NCBI RefSeq assembly: GCF_018555685.1
Contig: NZ_JAFLWW010000007.1
Location: forward strand, 62,001-126,000
Length of the DNA stretch: 64,000 nucleotides
Source of the DNA: Aminobacter anthyllidis
Lineage (GTDB): Bacteria; Pseudomonadota; Alphaproteobacteria; Rhizobiales; Rhizobiaceae
Direction of reading: 5' to 3'
Shown: positions 23,270-33,262 of the stretch, in pieces
Layout: each line of letters begins with the position of its first letter
Numbering within the stretch: the stretch's first letter is position 1
Notes under the pieces: generated by a model
Databases searched by the model: none
Seen by the model: the letters and a program-made list of their open reading frames with translations, nothing else
Told to the model about the DNA's origin: nothing
Program-made: the position numbers and the translations under genes

Positions 23270-24436
23270 GTGCGTTACGACATCGTTATCATCGGAGGAG
23301 CCATCGTCGGCTCCTCGATCGCCTACTATCTGCGCGAGGAAGGGTTTTCCGGCTCGATCGCGCTGATCGAGCGCGATCCGCAGTTCGCGCACGCGGCAAC
23401 GACGTTGTCCTGCGCCTCCATTCGCCAGCAATTCTCGATCCCGCAGAACATCCGCCTGTCGCAGTTCACCATGAAATTGTTCCGGCGGCTGAAGGAAGAA
23501 TTCGGCGCGGACGCCGACATCGGTTTTCGCGAGGGCGGCTTTCTCATTCTCGCTAGCGAGAACGGGCTGCCGATCCTGAATGCCAATCACGAAGCGCAGG
23601 TCGCCGAGGGGGCCGACATCGTGCTCGAGGACGCGGATCAGCTGACGCGCCGCTTCCCTTGGCTGTCGACCGAAGGTATATCCGCCGGCTCCTATGGCCG
23701 CAGCGGCGAAGGCTGGTTCGACGCGCATGCGATGCTGACGCTGTTCCGCAAGGCGCTGCGCGGCAAGAACGTGGACTTTATGACCGCCTCGGTCATCGGC
23801 ATCGAGCGGCAGGGCCACCGTGTCACCAGCGTCAGGCTCGACAATGCCGAGACGATCGAAGCCGGCACCGTCCTCAATGCCGCCGGGCCGAATGCCGGCA
23901 AGGTCGCCGCTCTCGCCGGGCTGGCGCTGCCGGTCGAGCCGCGCAAGCGCAATGTCTTCGTCTTCGAGGCGCGCGAAAAATATGCCGACATGCCGCTGCT
24001 GGTCGATCCCTCCGGCATCTATGTCAGGCCGGAAGGCTCGGTCTATCTCACTGGCGGCGCCGAGCCGGAAGAGGGCGACGGCCCGGCCGATCCCCAGGAT
24101 TTCGAGGTCGACTGGCCGCTGTTCGAAGAGGTGATTTGGCCGGTGCTGGCGACCCGCATTCCGGCCTTCGAGGCGATCAAGCCGACACGCGCCTGGGCCG
24201 GCCATTACGACTACAACACGCTCGACCAGAACGCGGTGATCGGGCCGCACCCCAAGGTGAAAAATTTCTTCTTCGCCAACGGATTTTCAGGCCACGGTCT
24301 GCAGCAGGCCCCGGCGGTCGGCAAGGCGCTGGCCGAGCTTCTCGTGCATGGCGGCTACCGCACGGTCGATTGCTCCGCGTTTGGGTACATCCGTGTCGCC
24401 GAAGGGCGGGCGTTTAGGGAATTGAATGTGATCTAG
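23270..24436 (+). CDS. FAD-dependent oxidoreductase of the DAO (D-amino acid/sarcosine oxidase) family
   Basis: 388 residues from a GTG start preceded by AAAGGCG. The N-terminus has the Rossmann motif VIIGGAIVGSSIAYYL and the C-terminal part has FANGFSGHGLQQAPAVGKAL, both typical of DAO-type flavoenzymes that oxidise secondary or D-amino acids. No membrane segment. It is intact although placed between a metK fragment and two inverted IS481 remnants, with no operon partner, so it may have been moved as a passenger. The substrate cannot be predicted. Confidence 0.85.
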   Translation: MRYDIVIIGGAIVGSSIAYYLREEGFSGSIALIERDPQFAHAATTLSCASIRQQFSIPQNIRLSQFTMKLFRRLKEEFGADADIGFREGGFLILASENGLPILNANHEAQVAEGADIVLEDADQLTRRFPWLSTEGISAGSYGRSGEGWFDAHAMLTLFRKALRGKNVDFMTASVIGIERQGHRVTSVRLDNAETIEAGTVLNAAGPNAGKVAALAGLALPVEPRKRNVFVFEAREKYADMPLLVDPSGIYVRPEGSVYLTGGAEPEEGDGPADPQDFEVDWPLFEEVIWPVLATRIPAFEAIKPTRAWAGHYDYNTLDQNAVIGPHPKVKNFFFANGFSGHGLQQAPAVGKALAELLVHGGYRTVDCSAFGYIRVAEGRAFRELNVI

Positions 24437-24529
24437 CAACAACGGCGCCGCGACGGTCTCCTTTGGTGCCGGCGGGACAGAGGGGCGCGAAGGTTCGCGA
24501 CAGGCGGTGCCGCGGTACAAAGGCCTCGA

Positions 24530-24850
24530 TGTTTAGCTTGCCCTGTTCGGTTGGGATCTCCGCAATATCAATGTGGAAGAAGCCGATGCTTGCGCTGCAG
24601 ACATCGGTGCAATGAAGAGCGCGTCAGATGCGGGATCGTCGGCTGCAAGGCCGTAGAGGCAATCGTCCAGCGGCAGCAGTGTGTTGCGGCGGAAGGCCAC
24701 AACAACGGTCCTCTTCTACGGCAGACAGAACCTTCGATCTCGGCTCCCTGGGGCCGGTGGGCAGATCGGCGGTCGAACTCCGCTCCTCCACTTCGCGACC
24801 GTCTTGGGGTTGATGGCATAGCGCTTCGAAAGCGAGCTCAGGCTCGCTTA
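24530..24850 (-). mobile_element. IS481-type transposase gene remnant, inverted copy
   Basis: On the minus strand, a stretch nearly identical to the start of the remnant at 21.9 kb (AINPKTVAKW, then the same shifted frame) continues to a piece reading IGFFHIDIAEIPTEQGKL. Only the 5' part of the transposase gene is left. With the other copy it brackets the metK fragment and the FAD oxidoreductase in inverted orientation. Confidence 0.75.
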
Positions 24851-25056
24851 CAGCTCGACGCATCGCCTCTTTCTTTGTGGCGCTCCCATGCAGAACCTGG
24901 CCCAGTCGAAGCTTCGTGGCGGCGGCCCGCGCTCATGGCCGGCTCACTTAGGTCGATGCTGCGTGCTGTCACCGTGAGGTTCCGCTGGGGTTAGCGGTGC
25001 GTCGGAGCACAGCGAGAGGGTTCACAGCCAACGCCCTGGAACCCATGTCACTAGCC

Positions 25057-25105
25057 ATCCATGGCGTGGATGCGTTTCATCGAAACAGACGATTTTACCG
25101 ATGTT
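25057..25105 (+). promoter_or_regulatory. nod box of nodZ-noeL-nolK
   Basis: A 49-bp element beginning ATCCATGGCGTGGATG with the core CATCGAAACA and ACGATTTTACCGATG. It closely matches the NodD-binding consensus and faces nodZ, whose start is ~265 bp downstream. Confidence 0.95.
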
Positions 25106-25161
25106 ACGGCACGATGCATAGAAAGAATTCAAGAATGTAGCAGCCTTAAGGAAAGTGGTTG

Positions 25162-25368
25162 ATGTTTGCGTTGGCTCCGAAGAGCATTTTCTGGTCTGCG
25201 CCGAAGACCAGCCCAGGCGCGCGTCCATCGCGGCCAGGCACTTCCGCGACAGACGCAAGCTACATCGCATTGGCACAGCACGACAATCTTCCCCGAATTG
25301 CGCAGGCGCTTGCCTCAAACGCAGCAGCAAAGCTGAGGCTTGTGGTGTTCTGGAGAGAGGCAATTTAG
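25162..25368 (+). CDS. Possible small ORF upstream of nodZ (68 aa)
   Basis: Begins MFALAPKSIFWSAPKTS and ends directly before the nodZ ATG (TAGATG), so it could be translated from the same transcript and coupled to nodZ. No domain or convincing ribosome site is seen. It may be a real leader protein, a remnant, or chance. Confidence 0.3.
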   Translation: MFALAPKSIFWSAPKTSPGARPSRPGTSATDASYIALAQHDNLPRIAQALASNAAAKLRLVVFWREAI

Positions 25369-26358
25369 ATGCTTGTTGATCGCTCAAGGAACGATCGGTT
25401 CGTTGTTTCTCGACGGCGCACGGGTCTCGGTGATTGCCTGTGGTCTCTCGCGTCGGCTTGGGACTACGCACATCGGACGGGACGAGCTTTAGCAATAGAT
25501 TGGCGCGGCTCTTGTTACCTCGACAACCCGTTTGCGAATGCCTTTCCAGCTTTCTTCAAGCCAATTGAGGATATCGGTGGTGTACGGGTCATTTGCGATG
25601 ACCAGATCAACCACGTCTCATTCCCTGGTCCCTTCTTCCCGTCGTGGTGGAACAAGCCATCCATCGACTGCGTGTACCGTCCGGATGAACAGATTTTCCA
25701 AGAACGTGACGAGCTTAACGATCTTTTCCAGGCCCAAGATGATTGTGAAGCCAACACGGTAGTGTGTGATGCTTGCTTGATGTGGCGCTGCGATGAAAAG
25801 GCCGAGCGAACCATATTTAGGAGCATCGCACCGAGGGTCGAAATTGAGGATCGCATTGAAGCGCTCTACCAGGAACATTTTGACGGGCACAGCATAATTG
25901 GAGTCCATGTCCGCCACGGCAACGGCGAAGATATTATGGATCACGCACCTTACTGGGCTGATCCGAAGGTTGCCTTAGAGCAGGTATGCACTGCCATTCG
26001 TATGGCCAAGGCGCAACCGCATTCAAGACCTGTAAGGGTGTTCTTGTGTACAGACAGCGCCAAGGTTGTTGATCACCTGTCGGGCGTATTTCCCGAACTT
26101 TTCACCGTCCCAAAACGCTTCCAGGCGGATCAGGCCGGCCCCTTACACAGTGCAGCACTGGGCACCGACGGCGGGTTTTCCGCGCTCGTTGAGATGTATC
26201 TCCTCGGTCGATGCGACACTGTTATTCGCTTTCCTCCGACTAGCGCCTTCACCCGCTATGCCCGCCTCTTCGTGCCACGAATTGTCGAATTCGATTTGAA
26301 TGACCCGCGTCGTTTGATCTTGATCGACAACTCTTTCGAACGTTCCCCGGCTCCATGA
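25369..26358 (+). CDS. nodZ: NodZ, Nod-factor alpha-1,6-fucosyltransferase
   Basis: 329 residues. It adds fucose from GDP-fucose to the reducing-end N-acetylglucosamine of the Nod factor. Typical NodZ stretches are [27 protein letters not shown], the nucleotide-binding [15 protein letters not shown] and [19 protein letters not shown] precedes the ATG. It is the first gene of the fucosylation operon behind a nod box; noeL and nolK supply its donor. Fucosylated Nod factor is characteristic of Lotus-nodulating mesorhizobia. Confidence 0.98.
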   Translation: MLVDRSRNDRFVVSRRRTGLGDCLWSLASAWDYAHRTGRALAIDWRGSCYLDNPFANAFPAFFKPIEDIGGVRVICDDQINHVSFPGPFFPSWWNKPSIDCVYRPDEQIFQERDELNDLFQAQDDCEANTVVCDACLMWRCDEKAERTIFRSIAPRVEIEDRIEALYQEHFDGHSIIGVHVRHGNGEDIMDHAPYWADPKVALEQVCTAIRMAKAQPHSRPVRVFLCTDSAKVVDHLSGVFPELFTVPKRFQADQAGPLHSAALGTDGGFSALVEMYLLGRCDTVIRFPPTSAFTRYARLFVPRIVEFDLNDPRRLILIDNSFERSPAP

Positions 26359-26500
26359 AAGGCTGGCATCCCGCTCGAACTCTCCCTTGCCTTCGCGCAG
26401 AGGCCCCCGTTCGCCCTGCCCAATACGCCCCTTTCTCGCCACGCAATCCCGCCGCAGGCGAGCGTTTTCATGGGCGCGTCAAAATCAAAAGGATTCAAGC

Positions 26501-27601
26501 TTGTCAAAGAGAAAAGTAGCTTTAATCACCGGGGTAACGGGGCAAGACGGTTCCTACCTCGCAGAATTGCTTTTAGAAAAGGGCTATTCTGTGCATGGGA
26601 TAAAGAGACGATCGTCTCTTTTTAATACGGGCCGTATAGACCATCTCTATCATGACCCTCATGAAAGTGGCGTTGATCTTACACTTCACCACGGGGACTT
26701 GACAGACTCGTCGAGCCTTACGCGCGTCATCCAACTGGTTCAGCCGGACGAAATTTACAATTTGGCAGCTCAGAGCCACGTTGCAGTCTCCTTTGAAGAA
26801 CCAGAATACACCGCGAACTCCGATGCCTTGGGTGCGCTGCGTATCCTCGAGGCAATTCGGATCCTGGGGCTCGTCAAGCATACGCGCTACTACCAAGCCT
26901 CGACGTCTGAGCTCTACGGGCTGGTGCGGGAAACGCCACAGACCGAGACGACACCGTTCTACCCCCGGTCCCCCTACGCTGTTGCCAAATTGTATGCTCA
27001 CTGGATCACCGTAAATTATCGAGAATCTTACAATTTGTATGCATGTAACGGCATTTTATTTAATCATGAGTCACCTGCGCGCGGAGAAACATTTGTAACT
27101 CGCAAAATCACGCGCGCCTTGACTCGGATTAAGCTTGGAATGCAGCGCACTCTATTCCTGGGCAACCTTAATGCGCGTCGCGATTGGGGGCACGCTCGAG
27201 ACTACGTCCAGATGCAGTGGTTGATGCTGCAGCAGGAGCAACCTGAAGACTTTGTGATCGCTAGCGGTGAGCAACATTCGGTGCGCGAATTCGTCACCGT
27301 CGCGGCCGCTGAACTCGGCATCGATGTTCGTTGGGTGGGGGAAGGGGTCGACGAAGAGGGGTACGATGCAAAGACGGGAGCTCTGATCGTAAAAGTAGAT
27401 CCCCGTTATTTTCGTCCTGCAGAAGTCGAGACACTTCTCGGCGATGCCCGCAAGGCGAAAGAAAAACTTGGGTGGGAGCCCAAAATCTCCTTCATCGAAT
27501 TGGTTAGGGAGATGGTTCGGGAAGATTTGCGCATGGCAGAGCGTGAGGCAGTGCTGATGAAGCAGGGTTATTATTCACACAGTCCACGAGAGTTATGCTG
27601 A
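26501..27601 (+). CDS. noeL: GDP-mannose 4,6-dehydratase
   Basis: 366 residues from a TTG start with AAAGGA 8 bases upstream; no suitable ATG lies nearby. Short-chain-type NAD(P) motif [14 protein letters not shown], the active-site Tyr/Lys in [11 protein letters not shown] and the segment [17 protein letters not shown] are those of GMD. It makes GDP-4-keto-6-deoxymannose, the first step to GDP-fucose for NodZ. Lower GC than the nif block, as often seen in nod genes. Confidence 0.95.
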   Translation: MSKRKVALITGVTGQDGSYLAELLLEKGYSVHGIKRRSSLFNTGRIDHLYHDPHESGVDLTLHHGDLTDSSSLTRVIQLVQPDEIYNLAAQSHVAVSFEEPEYTANSDALGALRILEAIRILGLVKHTRYYQASTSELYGLVRETPQTETTPFYPRSPYAVAKLYAHWITVNYRESYNLYACNGILFNHESPARGETFVTRKITRALTRIKLGMQRTLFLGNLNARRDWGHARDYVQMQWLMLQQEQPEDFVIASGEQHSVREFVTVAAAELGIDVRWVGEGVDEEGYDAKTGALIVKVDPRYFRPAEVETLLGDARKAKEKLGWEPKISFIELVREMVREDLRMAEREAVLMKQGYYSHSPRELC

Positions 27602-27673
27602 CAACGGCGGCGCCATGCTGGGTTGTTGTCAGTGCTATGGTGGCCTTCTTAAGGAGCGCCCAGAGCGTTAACA

Positions 27674-28642
27674 ATGGAAAACAAAAAGATGAAGAAAGTC
27701 TATGTGGCAGGCCATCGCGGCCTTGTTGGATCCGCCACAATGCGAGCCCTCGAGGCGTTAGGATCCTATGAGATAATAACACGTACTCACGACGAACTGG
27801 ATCTATTTGACCGGAGCGAGACGCGCAGGTTCTTCATGTCGCAGCGGCCAGATTACGTCGTTATGTGCGCCGCAAAGGTTGGTGGTATACTGGCGAACGC
27901 TAGCTCCCCTGTCGATTTCCTTCATAACAACCTCGCGATTCAAGTCAGTGTTTTTGATGCCGCTTACGCTTCCGGCGTCGAACGGATGATTTTTCTTGGC
28001 TCCTCGTGTATCTATCCACGCGACTGTCCGCAGCCGATACGGGAGGAATACCTTCTCACCGGTCCGCTTGAAGCGACGAATCGTCCCTACGCTTTGGCAA
28101 AAATCGCAGGTGTCGAATCGTGCTGGTCTTTCAACCGGCAGTACAAGGCGCGCTATCTCGCGTTGATGCCGACCAATTTATATGGTCCCGGCGATAATTA
28201 TCACCCCGAAAATTGTCACGTTCTGCCTGCTCTGATACGCCGCTTTCATCAAGCTAAAATGAACGGCGACTCCTCTGTGGGGGTCTGGGGATCCGGAAAT
28301 CCTCGGCGAGAGTTTATGTATTCGTCGGATGTAGGCGATGCCATTGCGTTCCTGCTTGGCCTGCCAGATTCGGATTTTGACGCCTTGACAGCCCCCGACA
28401 CTGCGCCCCTGATTAATGTTGGCGTTGGTGAGGACGTCACAATTCGCGAGGTGGCGGAACTCGTCAAGGCGGCGGTCTGCTGGGAGGGCAATTTGGTGTT
28501 CGACACGACGAAGCCAGACGGTACTCCGCGCAAGCTACTTGACGTAACGCGCTTGCGTAACCTTGGCTGGAAAGCCAAAACGTCTCTTGGTGCCGGGTTG
28601 CAAGCGACGTATGAGGATTTTCTTCGCCTTCATGCGGCTTGA
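27674..28642 (+). CDS. nolK: GDP-L-fucose synthase
   Basis: 322 residues. Rossmann motif [16 protein letters not shown], active-site YALAKIAG, and [20 protein letters not shown] identify the 3,5-epimerase/4-reductase that converts GDP-4-keto-6-deoxymannose to GDP-fucose. Third gene of the nod-box operon. A start at the internal Met (MKKVYVAGH) is possible. Confidence 0.95.
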   Translation: MENKKMKKVYVAGHRGLVGSATMRALEALGSYEIITRTHDELDLFDRSETRRFFMSQRPDYVVMCAAKVGGILANASSPVDFLHNNLAIQVSVFDAAYASGVERMIFLGSSCIYPRDCPQPIREEYLLTGPLEATNRPYALAKIAGVESCWSFNRQYKARYLALMPTNLYGPGDNYHPENCHVLPALIRRFHQAKMNGDSSVGVWGSGNPRREFMYSSDVGDAIAFLLGLPDSDFDALTAPDTAPLINVGVGEDVTIREVAELVKAAVCWEGNLVFDTTKPDGTPRKLLDVTRLRNLGWKAKTSLGAGLQATYEDFLRLHAA

Positions 28643-29724
28643 TGTGCAAGCGCGCATCCAGGTTGGACTGCATGTCCGACCGGGTGCAAGCTCGCCCAGT
28701 CCGGCCAAACAGATGAGAGGGACGCATACATCCCGAGGCGGCCGCAATAGTGGCCTGTGCTGACGTTGCAGACCGGACCTCTCTGCGACCGGCGATGCAG
28801 AGGATCACCCAGAAGCTTGCCCAAGCCAAATGGGAAGGGGAAGGCCGCATAACCGGCCGCACCTGGAACGGCTGTGCGTGAGCGCCGTCAACTCAAGCCG
28901 CCAGTTAGAACTGCTCGACCTCGCGGGAGCCGCTGCTTACGAAGCTGGCATCGACAGGAAGGCCAACCAGGCCCGCATCATGCCTCGAGGCAGGCCTTAT
29001 CCAAGGCGGTGCATGCGGAAATGGCGGGCGTCGACGTATGCTTTTCAACTCGCGGTTAGCCGCAGGCGGGATCGTGTCCCCCTGCGTGGTGGAGCTGGCG
29101 GCATTGGTCGCCGTGCTCTCCGGCATGGGCCGGGCTGATCGGATTGGTTCAGTCTGCGCTGTTAGCGCCGAACTCACTCGCCTCAAGGTCATGGCGCCAC
29201 AAGCGCGGATTCGCGGCGCCGTGGTGCGGGCGTTTACAACTCATGCAGCAGCGGGTCTCGTTGATGGCGAAGCGGGCTGCCCTGAACCAATCGCTCGCGT
29301 CTGCGGCGCGCCAAGCTGTCGCGCAACGCGATCATCCTGACACTCTGGGATGGCAGTGGCAGGTGACCGCCTATATGGCAGTGGCAGGTGACCGCCTATG
29401 CGGTGAGCACGCTTGGCCTTAGCTCGATTGGCATCGACCCCAACCGGCCCTGGTCATCGCGCCGTGCCACAGCTTTTACCGCCAAGTGAAGCCGATCAGC
29501 TGCGACCGCTCGCCGCGACAACCCTGGCGCCAGACTATGCTCTGCTCGGCTGGTTCGAGCCCGTCGCCGCTGTGTTCATCCGCAGCATCGAATGCCATAT
29601 CCACTGCAGCCTCGAATGAAATAACCGTCGTAGCTTTTCAGAGCGCCTCTCGGAGTTGTTGAAAAACCCGGAAGTCAATTGCCCGTTTTACCTTTTCGGC
29701 AATGTTGAGGCGTCTGAGAATGGC
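28643..29724. other. 1.1-kb stretch with no recognisable gene
   Basis: ORFs are short, overlap on both strands and show no known family. Fragments of protein-like text appear in changing frames (for example AYAVSTLGLSSIGIDPNRPW), suggesting a decayed gene. It holds a perfect 25-bp tandem duplication. It separates the nod operon from the convergent nifB operon. Confidence 0.5.
29350..29399. repeat. Perfect 25-bp tandem duplication
   Basis: Two head-to-tail copies of a unit beginning ATGGCAGTGGCAGGTGACCG with no mismatch. It lies in the gene-poor stretch after nolK and looks like a recent slippage or repair event. Confidence 0.95.
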
Positions 29725-30636
29725 TCAAACGATACCCCGTTTGGCTTCATGCAATGTCTCGCCCAGTCCGACGAGACGGGCTGCGGCCTGACCCGTCGGC
29801 ATGTCAATGACCGTGATTGCGCTTGCCGCAAGGAAACGACGCTCGTTCTTGGTCAGCGTCGCTGTATCGATTGCCGCAAAATGTGGGCCATTGGAGCGCT
29901 TCATGATCTGCCGGGCATAGGTGCGCAGCATCTGATCGTTGAAGCGGCAGCCGATGAAGAAAAGACCACGGCTAGCTCGCCGTTCCTTCACCAGGTCAGG
30001 GATCGGCGTCTGGATGTCGATTTCGCTCAGCACTTCAACGTAGTCGGAATCTGCGACGAGGAAGTTTGCGGCCGGCCTGGCACCGCCGTGAGGGGCGTAG
30101 AGAACCGTCTTCGCCGCTGGTGCGGATTCGAGTAATATCCCGGACAAATCGTAGGCTTTCGTCCAAATGTCACCGATCTCGTGCGCCCGTGTTACGCCCT
30201 GTATTTCGACGACGTCCGTTCGGCGGGTCTGTATTAGAGCCGCGCGCATGGCACCGTCGTACCAGCTGTCGACGATCACGGAGAGCGGCAGCGTTGCAAG
30301 CCAGGCATGCAAGATGGTCGGCACCACCGGGGCCGCGAATATTTCGGCCATCCAAGCTTGAAGCGTCCGGCGGTGCCGGCGCTGTTCGATATACTGCGCT
30401 ACCGACCACATGTTGGTGCGAATCTTCGAAGGGGCTGGCGTGCGCTTGTTGAGCGCTGCGGCAACGGCTTCGGGGGTATGCGGTACGGGCGGTCCCGCGG
30501 AGCGGATCTCAAGCAAGCCCGGGCCGAGATAGGGAATGACCTGATCGGCCGCGAGCGCTTTCTTCAAAAGGTCAAGCTGCCTTTCGGCAAAACTGTCCCG
30601 AATGACGACGAGATGGCCCGAGGTCATTGTGTTCAT
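29725..30636 (-). CDS. SIR2-like domain protein at the end of the nifB operon
   Basis: 303 residues from MNTMTSGHLVVIRDSF. VIPYLGPGLLEI near the N-terminus and RGLFFIGCRFNDQMLRTYA near the C-terminus resemble SIR2-like (NAD-binding) domain proteins. No signal peptide or membrane helix. It lies 41 bp after fixU on the same strand, so it should be transcribed from the NifA-dependent nifB promoter. Its role is unknown; a link to nitrogenase cofactor assembly or to NAD metabolism in bacteroids is only suggested by position. Confidence 0.75.
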   Translation of the reverse strand: MNTMTSGHLVVIRDSFAERQLDLLKKALAADQVIPYLGPGLLEIRSAGPPVPHTPEAVAAALNKRTPAPSKIRTNMWSVAQYIEQRRHRRTLQAWMAEIFAAPVVPTILHAWLATLPLSVIVDSWYDGAMRAALIQTRRTDVVEIQGVTRAHEIGDIWTKAYDLSGILLESAPAAKTVLYAPHGGARPAANFLVADSDYVEVLSEIDIQTPIPDLVKERRASRGLFFIGCRFNDQMLRTYARQIMKRSNGPHFAAIDTATLTKNERRFLAASAITVIDMPTGQAAARLVGLGETLHEAKRGIV

Positions 30637-30677
30637 GCTCGTATCCCTTTGCCGCTCTCTTTGTGTCAACCCGAAGG

Positions 30678-30890
30678 TCAGTCCTCGCCGGAAATCTTCC
30701 TTGCCTCGACGGTAATCGGCAAAGGCGTGTCCCACGGAAGGTCGGGCAGAACTAACCGCCAGCCGTTCTTCAGCGTCACAGCCCCGCCCCATAAGTGTTC
30801 GTTGTCGACCTTGATGATCGGCTCTTCGAGATCCTTTTTGGGAATATATGCCGACAAGCCAGCACCGGTCCTGCGGATCATTACCCTCAT
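30678..30890 (-). CDS. fixU: NifT/FixU family protein
   Basis: 70 residues beginning MRVMIRRTGAGLSAYIPKKD, the signature of NifT/FixU, a small beta-rich protein of unclear function in nitrogenase operons. Its ATG overlaps the nifZ stop by 4 bp. In M. loti R7A fixU is NifA-regulated and needed for full effectiveness. Confidence 0.97.
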   Translation of the reverse strand: MRVMIRRTGAGLSAYIPKKDLEEPIIKVDNEHLWGGAVTLKNGWRLVLPDLPWDTPLPITVEARKISGED

Positions 30891-31213
30891 CGGGCCGTTC
30901 CTTTGTTAAAGCCAGCACCGATTTCGGCACTGGAAGGAGTCCGGGCCGTCTCAAGGCTCATGAGTTCACGCGCACGCATGCCGACGACGGTGCCGCGATC
31001 GACCCATTCGACCGCATAGATGTAGAACTGCTGGAGAAAGGTGCCGATGTCGCGCACATAGCCCTCGTCGCCTTTGCGCACCAGATTTTCACCGATCTCC
31101 TTGCCCGGATAGGTGCCGTCATTTTTTATGTGGCGTGTGGCGCGGACCCGCTCACCCGGCATGAATCGCGGGGGTGTACGGATTTCGATGTCCTGTTCGC
31201 GTCCGAGGCTCAT
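30887..31213 (-). CDS. nifZ: NifZ, nitrogenase P-cluster maturation protein
   Basis: 108 residues. It contains PPRFMPGERVRATRHIKNDG and GEEG-like KGDEGYVRDIGTFLQQFYIY, typical of NifZ, which assists formation of the second P-cluster of the MoFe protein. AAAGGAA precedes the MSLGREQD start; an upstream in-frame Met is not used. Third gene after nifB and fdxN. Confidence 0.95.
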   Translation of the reverse strand: MSLGREQDIEIRTPPRFMPGERVRATRHIKNDGTYPGKEIGENLVRKGDEGYVRDIGTFLQQFYIYAVEWVDRGTVVGMRARELMSLETARTPSSAEIGAGFNKGTAR

Positions 31214-31303
31214 GGCCGTTCCTTTCTCTCGGCTGCAGCTTTCCAACAGGAGGTCTATGGTCCTGCGGAGGCGCCTCGACCGTGTCGGTAGCCGAAATGG
31301 AGG

Positions 31304-31498
31304 TCAGGCAGGGACGCAAGTCTTCGACACCGGACATACCGAGGCGCATTGCTGCGTTTCGAAGGTCCCCTCGCATTCGGTGCACTTTTTCGGATCGATC
31401 ACGTAGATCTCGCCCTTGAACTTAATCGCGCCCGAAGGGCATTCAAACTCACAGGCACCGCACTGGGTGCATTGGGAAGCGATGATCTTAAAGGCCAT
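31304..31498 (-). CDS. fdxN: FdxN, 2[4Fe-4S] ferredoxin
   Basis: 64 residues with two cluster motifs: [12 protein letters not shown] and [18 protein letters not shown], the second with the insertion typical of nif-linked FdxN. It donates electrons in the nitrogenase system, probably to NifB. The MAFKIIAS start has GGAG upstream. Lies 32 bp after nifB. Confidence 0.97.
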   Translation of the reverse strand: MAFKIIASQCTQCGACEFECPSGAIKFKGEIYVIDPKKCTECEGTFETQQCASVCPVSKTCVPA

Positions 31499-31530
31499 TT
31501 TCAACTCCGGTTCGGTTAGAATGAGGCGGC

Positions 31531-33012
31531 TCAGGCCGTCGCAGCCAGTGGCTCACTCCCAAACTCGGCGGCGTAAAGCGCGCCGATCGCGGTCTCGATG
31601 TAGTCATACCCGTAAGCCTCTGTTGCTCGGATCCCACCTTCCTTGAGACGATCCTCGGGGCAATTTCCAATTCTCGCGCACAGCACGATGTCTACGCCTT
31701 CGAGCGTAGAGATGACGCCGTCGAGCCTCTTGTCCTCGGCCCGGCCGCCGAGGCAATACTGTTCGACCTTGCGATGACCGACGAAACTGATCCCTTTCGG
31801 AGAGGCCTCATAAACCTGGAATTCCTTCGCATGGCCGAAATGCTCGTTGATGCGGCCGCCACCCTTGGTCGCCACCGCTACCAGAAGCGATTTGCCGGAG
31901 CCTGCGGTCTTGACCATCCCGAGCGCCTCGCTCTTGGCCGCCAGGCGATCGCCCCGCTCGCGCGCGACCACTGCCCGATATGTCTCGCGCTTGCTGGCGT
32001 CGTACGTGACCTTGTCGGGAAGCCGGTCGAGCGTGAATTCCTGGCCACGATCCTCGCCGAGCAGGCCGACAGCATCGGCCCGGCACTGCCGGCAGTGGCG
32101 CATCAACTTGGCGCCGCCTTCGAGACGATCCTGAAGGGCCTTCAGCTCCATTGCCTTGGGGCCGCGCTGCCCACTCAGGCCGTAATGCGTACCGTGCGCC
32201 GGGTCGGAAATCAGCGGCATGACATTGTGCAGGAACGCGCCGCGCTCCTTGACCCATTTATTCACCTCGATCAGGTGCTCATCGTTTACGCCGGGGATCA
32301 TTACCGAATTGATCTTGGTGAGGATGCCGCGCGCCGTCAGCATCTCCAGCCCCGACATCTGTCGTTCGTGCAGGATCGTGGCTGCCTCAACGCCGGTATA
32401 ACGGCGGTTGTCATAGAAGATCCACGGATAGATCTTGGCACCGATCCGCGGGTCGACCATGTTGATGGTGATCGTCACGTGATCGACATTCATTTCGGCA
32501 AGCTCGGCGACGCGGTCTGGCAGCGCGAGCCCGTTGGTTGAGATGCACAGCTTGATGTCGGCGATTTCCTTGGCGACCCGTTGGAATGTCGCCTTTGTGT
32601 TCTTCCAGTCGTAACAGGCATCGCCCGGTCCGGCGATGCCAAGCACGGAAAGCTGCGGCACTTCGTTGGCAACCCCGATCACCTTGCGCAGCGCCTGGTC
32701 GGGCGTCAGCCTTTCCGAAACGACCCCAGGCCGGCTTTCGTTGGCGCAGTCAAATTTGCGATTGCAGTAGTTGCATTGAATATTGCAGGCTGGGGCGACC
32801 GCGACATGCATGCGCGCGAAATAGTGGTGCGCTTCCTCTGAAAAGCAGGGATGATCCTTGATCTTCTCCCAGACGGCCGAGTCCATCTCGTGCGGCTTCG
32901 CGGAGGAGCCGCAGGATGAAGATGCGCAGCCACCGGATTTCGCTCTCGCCGGCGACTGATCGAAGACTGTCGTGCGGGAAAGGCCCTGTAGCGAAATCAT
33001 CGGTGCGGACAT
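31531..33012 (-). CDS. nifB: NifB, FeMo-cofactor precursor synthase
   Basis: 493 residues. The N-terminal half is a radical-SAM domain with CNIQCNYC; the C-terminal ~110 residues form a NifX-like cofactor-binding domain ([18 protein letters not shown]). It builds the 8Fe core (NifB-co) with an interstitial carbide. MSAPMISLQ is preferred as start over an upstream in-frame codon. A -24/-12 promoter and NifA site lie in the 250 bp upstream, and fdxN, nifZ, fixU and a SIR2-like gene follow. Confidence 0.98.
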   Translation of the reverse strand: MSAPMISLQGLSRTTVFDQSPARAKSGGCASSSCGSSAKPHEMDSAVWEKIKDHPCFSEEAHHYFARMHVAVAPACNIQCNYCNRKFDCANESRPGVVSERLTPDQALRKVIGVANEVPQLSVLGIAGPGDACYDWKNTKATFQRVAKEIADIKLCISTNGLALPDRVAELAEMNVDHVTITINMVDPRIGAKIYPWIFYDNRRYTGVEAATILHERQMSGLEMLTARGILTKINSVMIPGVNDEHLIEVNKWVKERGAFLHNVMPLISDPAHGTHYGLSGQRGPKAMELKALQDRLEGGAKLMRHCRQCRADAVGLLGEDRGQEFTLDRLPDKVTYDASKRETYRAVVARERGDRLAAKSEALGMVKTAGSGKSLLVAVATKGGGRINEHFGHAKEFQVYEASPKGISFVGHRKVEQYCLGGRAEDKRLDGVISTLEGVDIVLCARIGNCPEDRLKEGGIRATEAYGYDYIETAIGALYAAEFGSEPLAATA

Positions 33013-33053
33013 GGAGCGGCTCCGTGCGTGATGTGAACATCGCACTTCAGAGC

Positions 33054-33069
33054 GCAAGAGATATGCCAA
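33054..33069 (-). promoter_or_regulatory. sigma-54 promoter of nifB
   Basis: Minus strand TTGGCATATCTCTTGC fits the -24/-12 consensus. It lies about 40 bp upstream of the nifB start, with a NifA site ~85 bp further upstream. Confidence 0.9.
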
Positions 33070-33152
33070 CCCCAAAAGCGGTCTTATCCGTCATGTTGGC
33101 TTTTACGTCGGCCTTTTGTGTCCAATTGTGTCCGTTTCCTGCGACACGGTTT

Positions 33153-33168
33153 TGTCAGGTCGCCGACA
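33153..33168. promoter_or_regulatory. NifA upstream activator site of nifB
   Basis: TGTCAGGTCGCCGACA, an exact TGT-N10-ACA palindrome at the usual distance from the nifB -24/-12 element. Confidence 0.9.
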
Positions 33169-33262
33169 ACGGTCAAAAGCAATGCGAAAAGTGACGTCTT
33201 GTCTCAGTTACGCCCGGTCCGGGCAGCAACCGCGCCCTCACGTTTGATGTCATCAGGGACGT

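Noticed and set aside
31774..32541. Long plus-strand ORF opposite nifB
   Set aside because: Antisense shadow of nifB, a frequent artefact in GC-rich genes.
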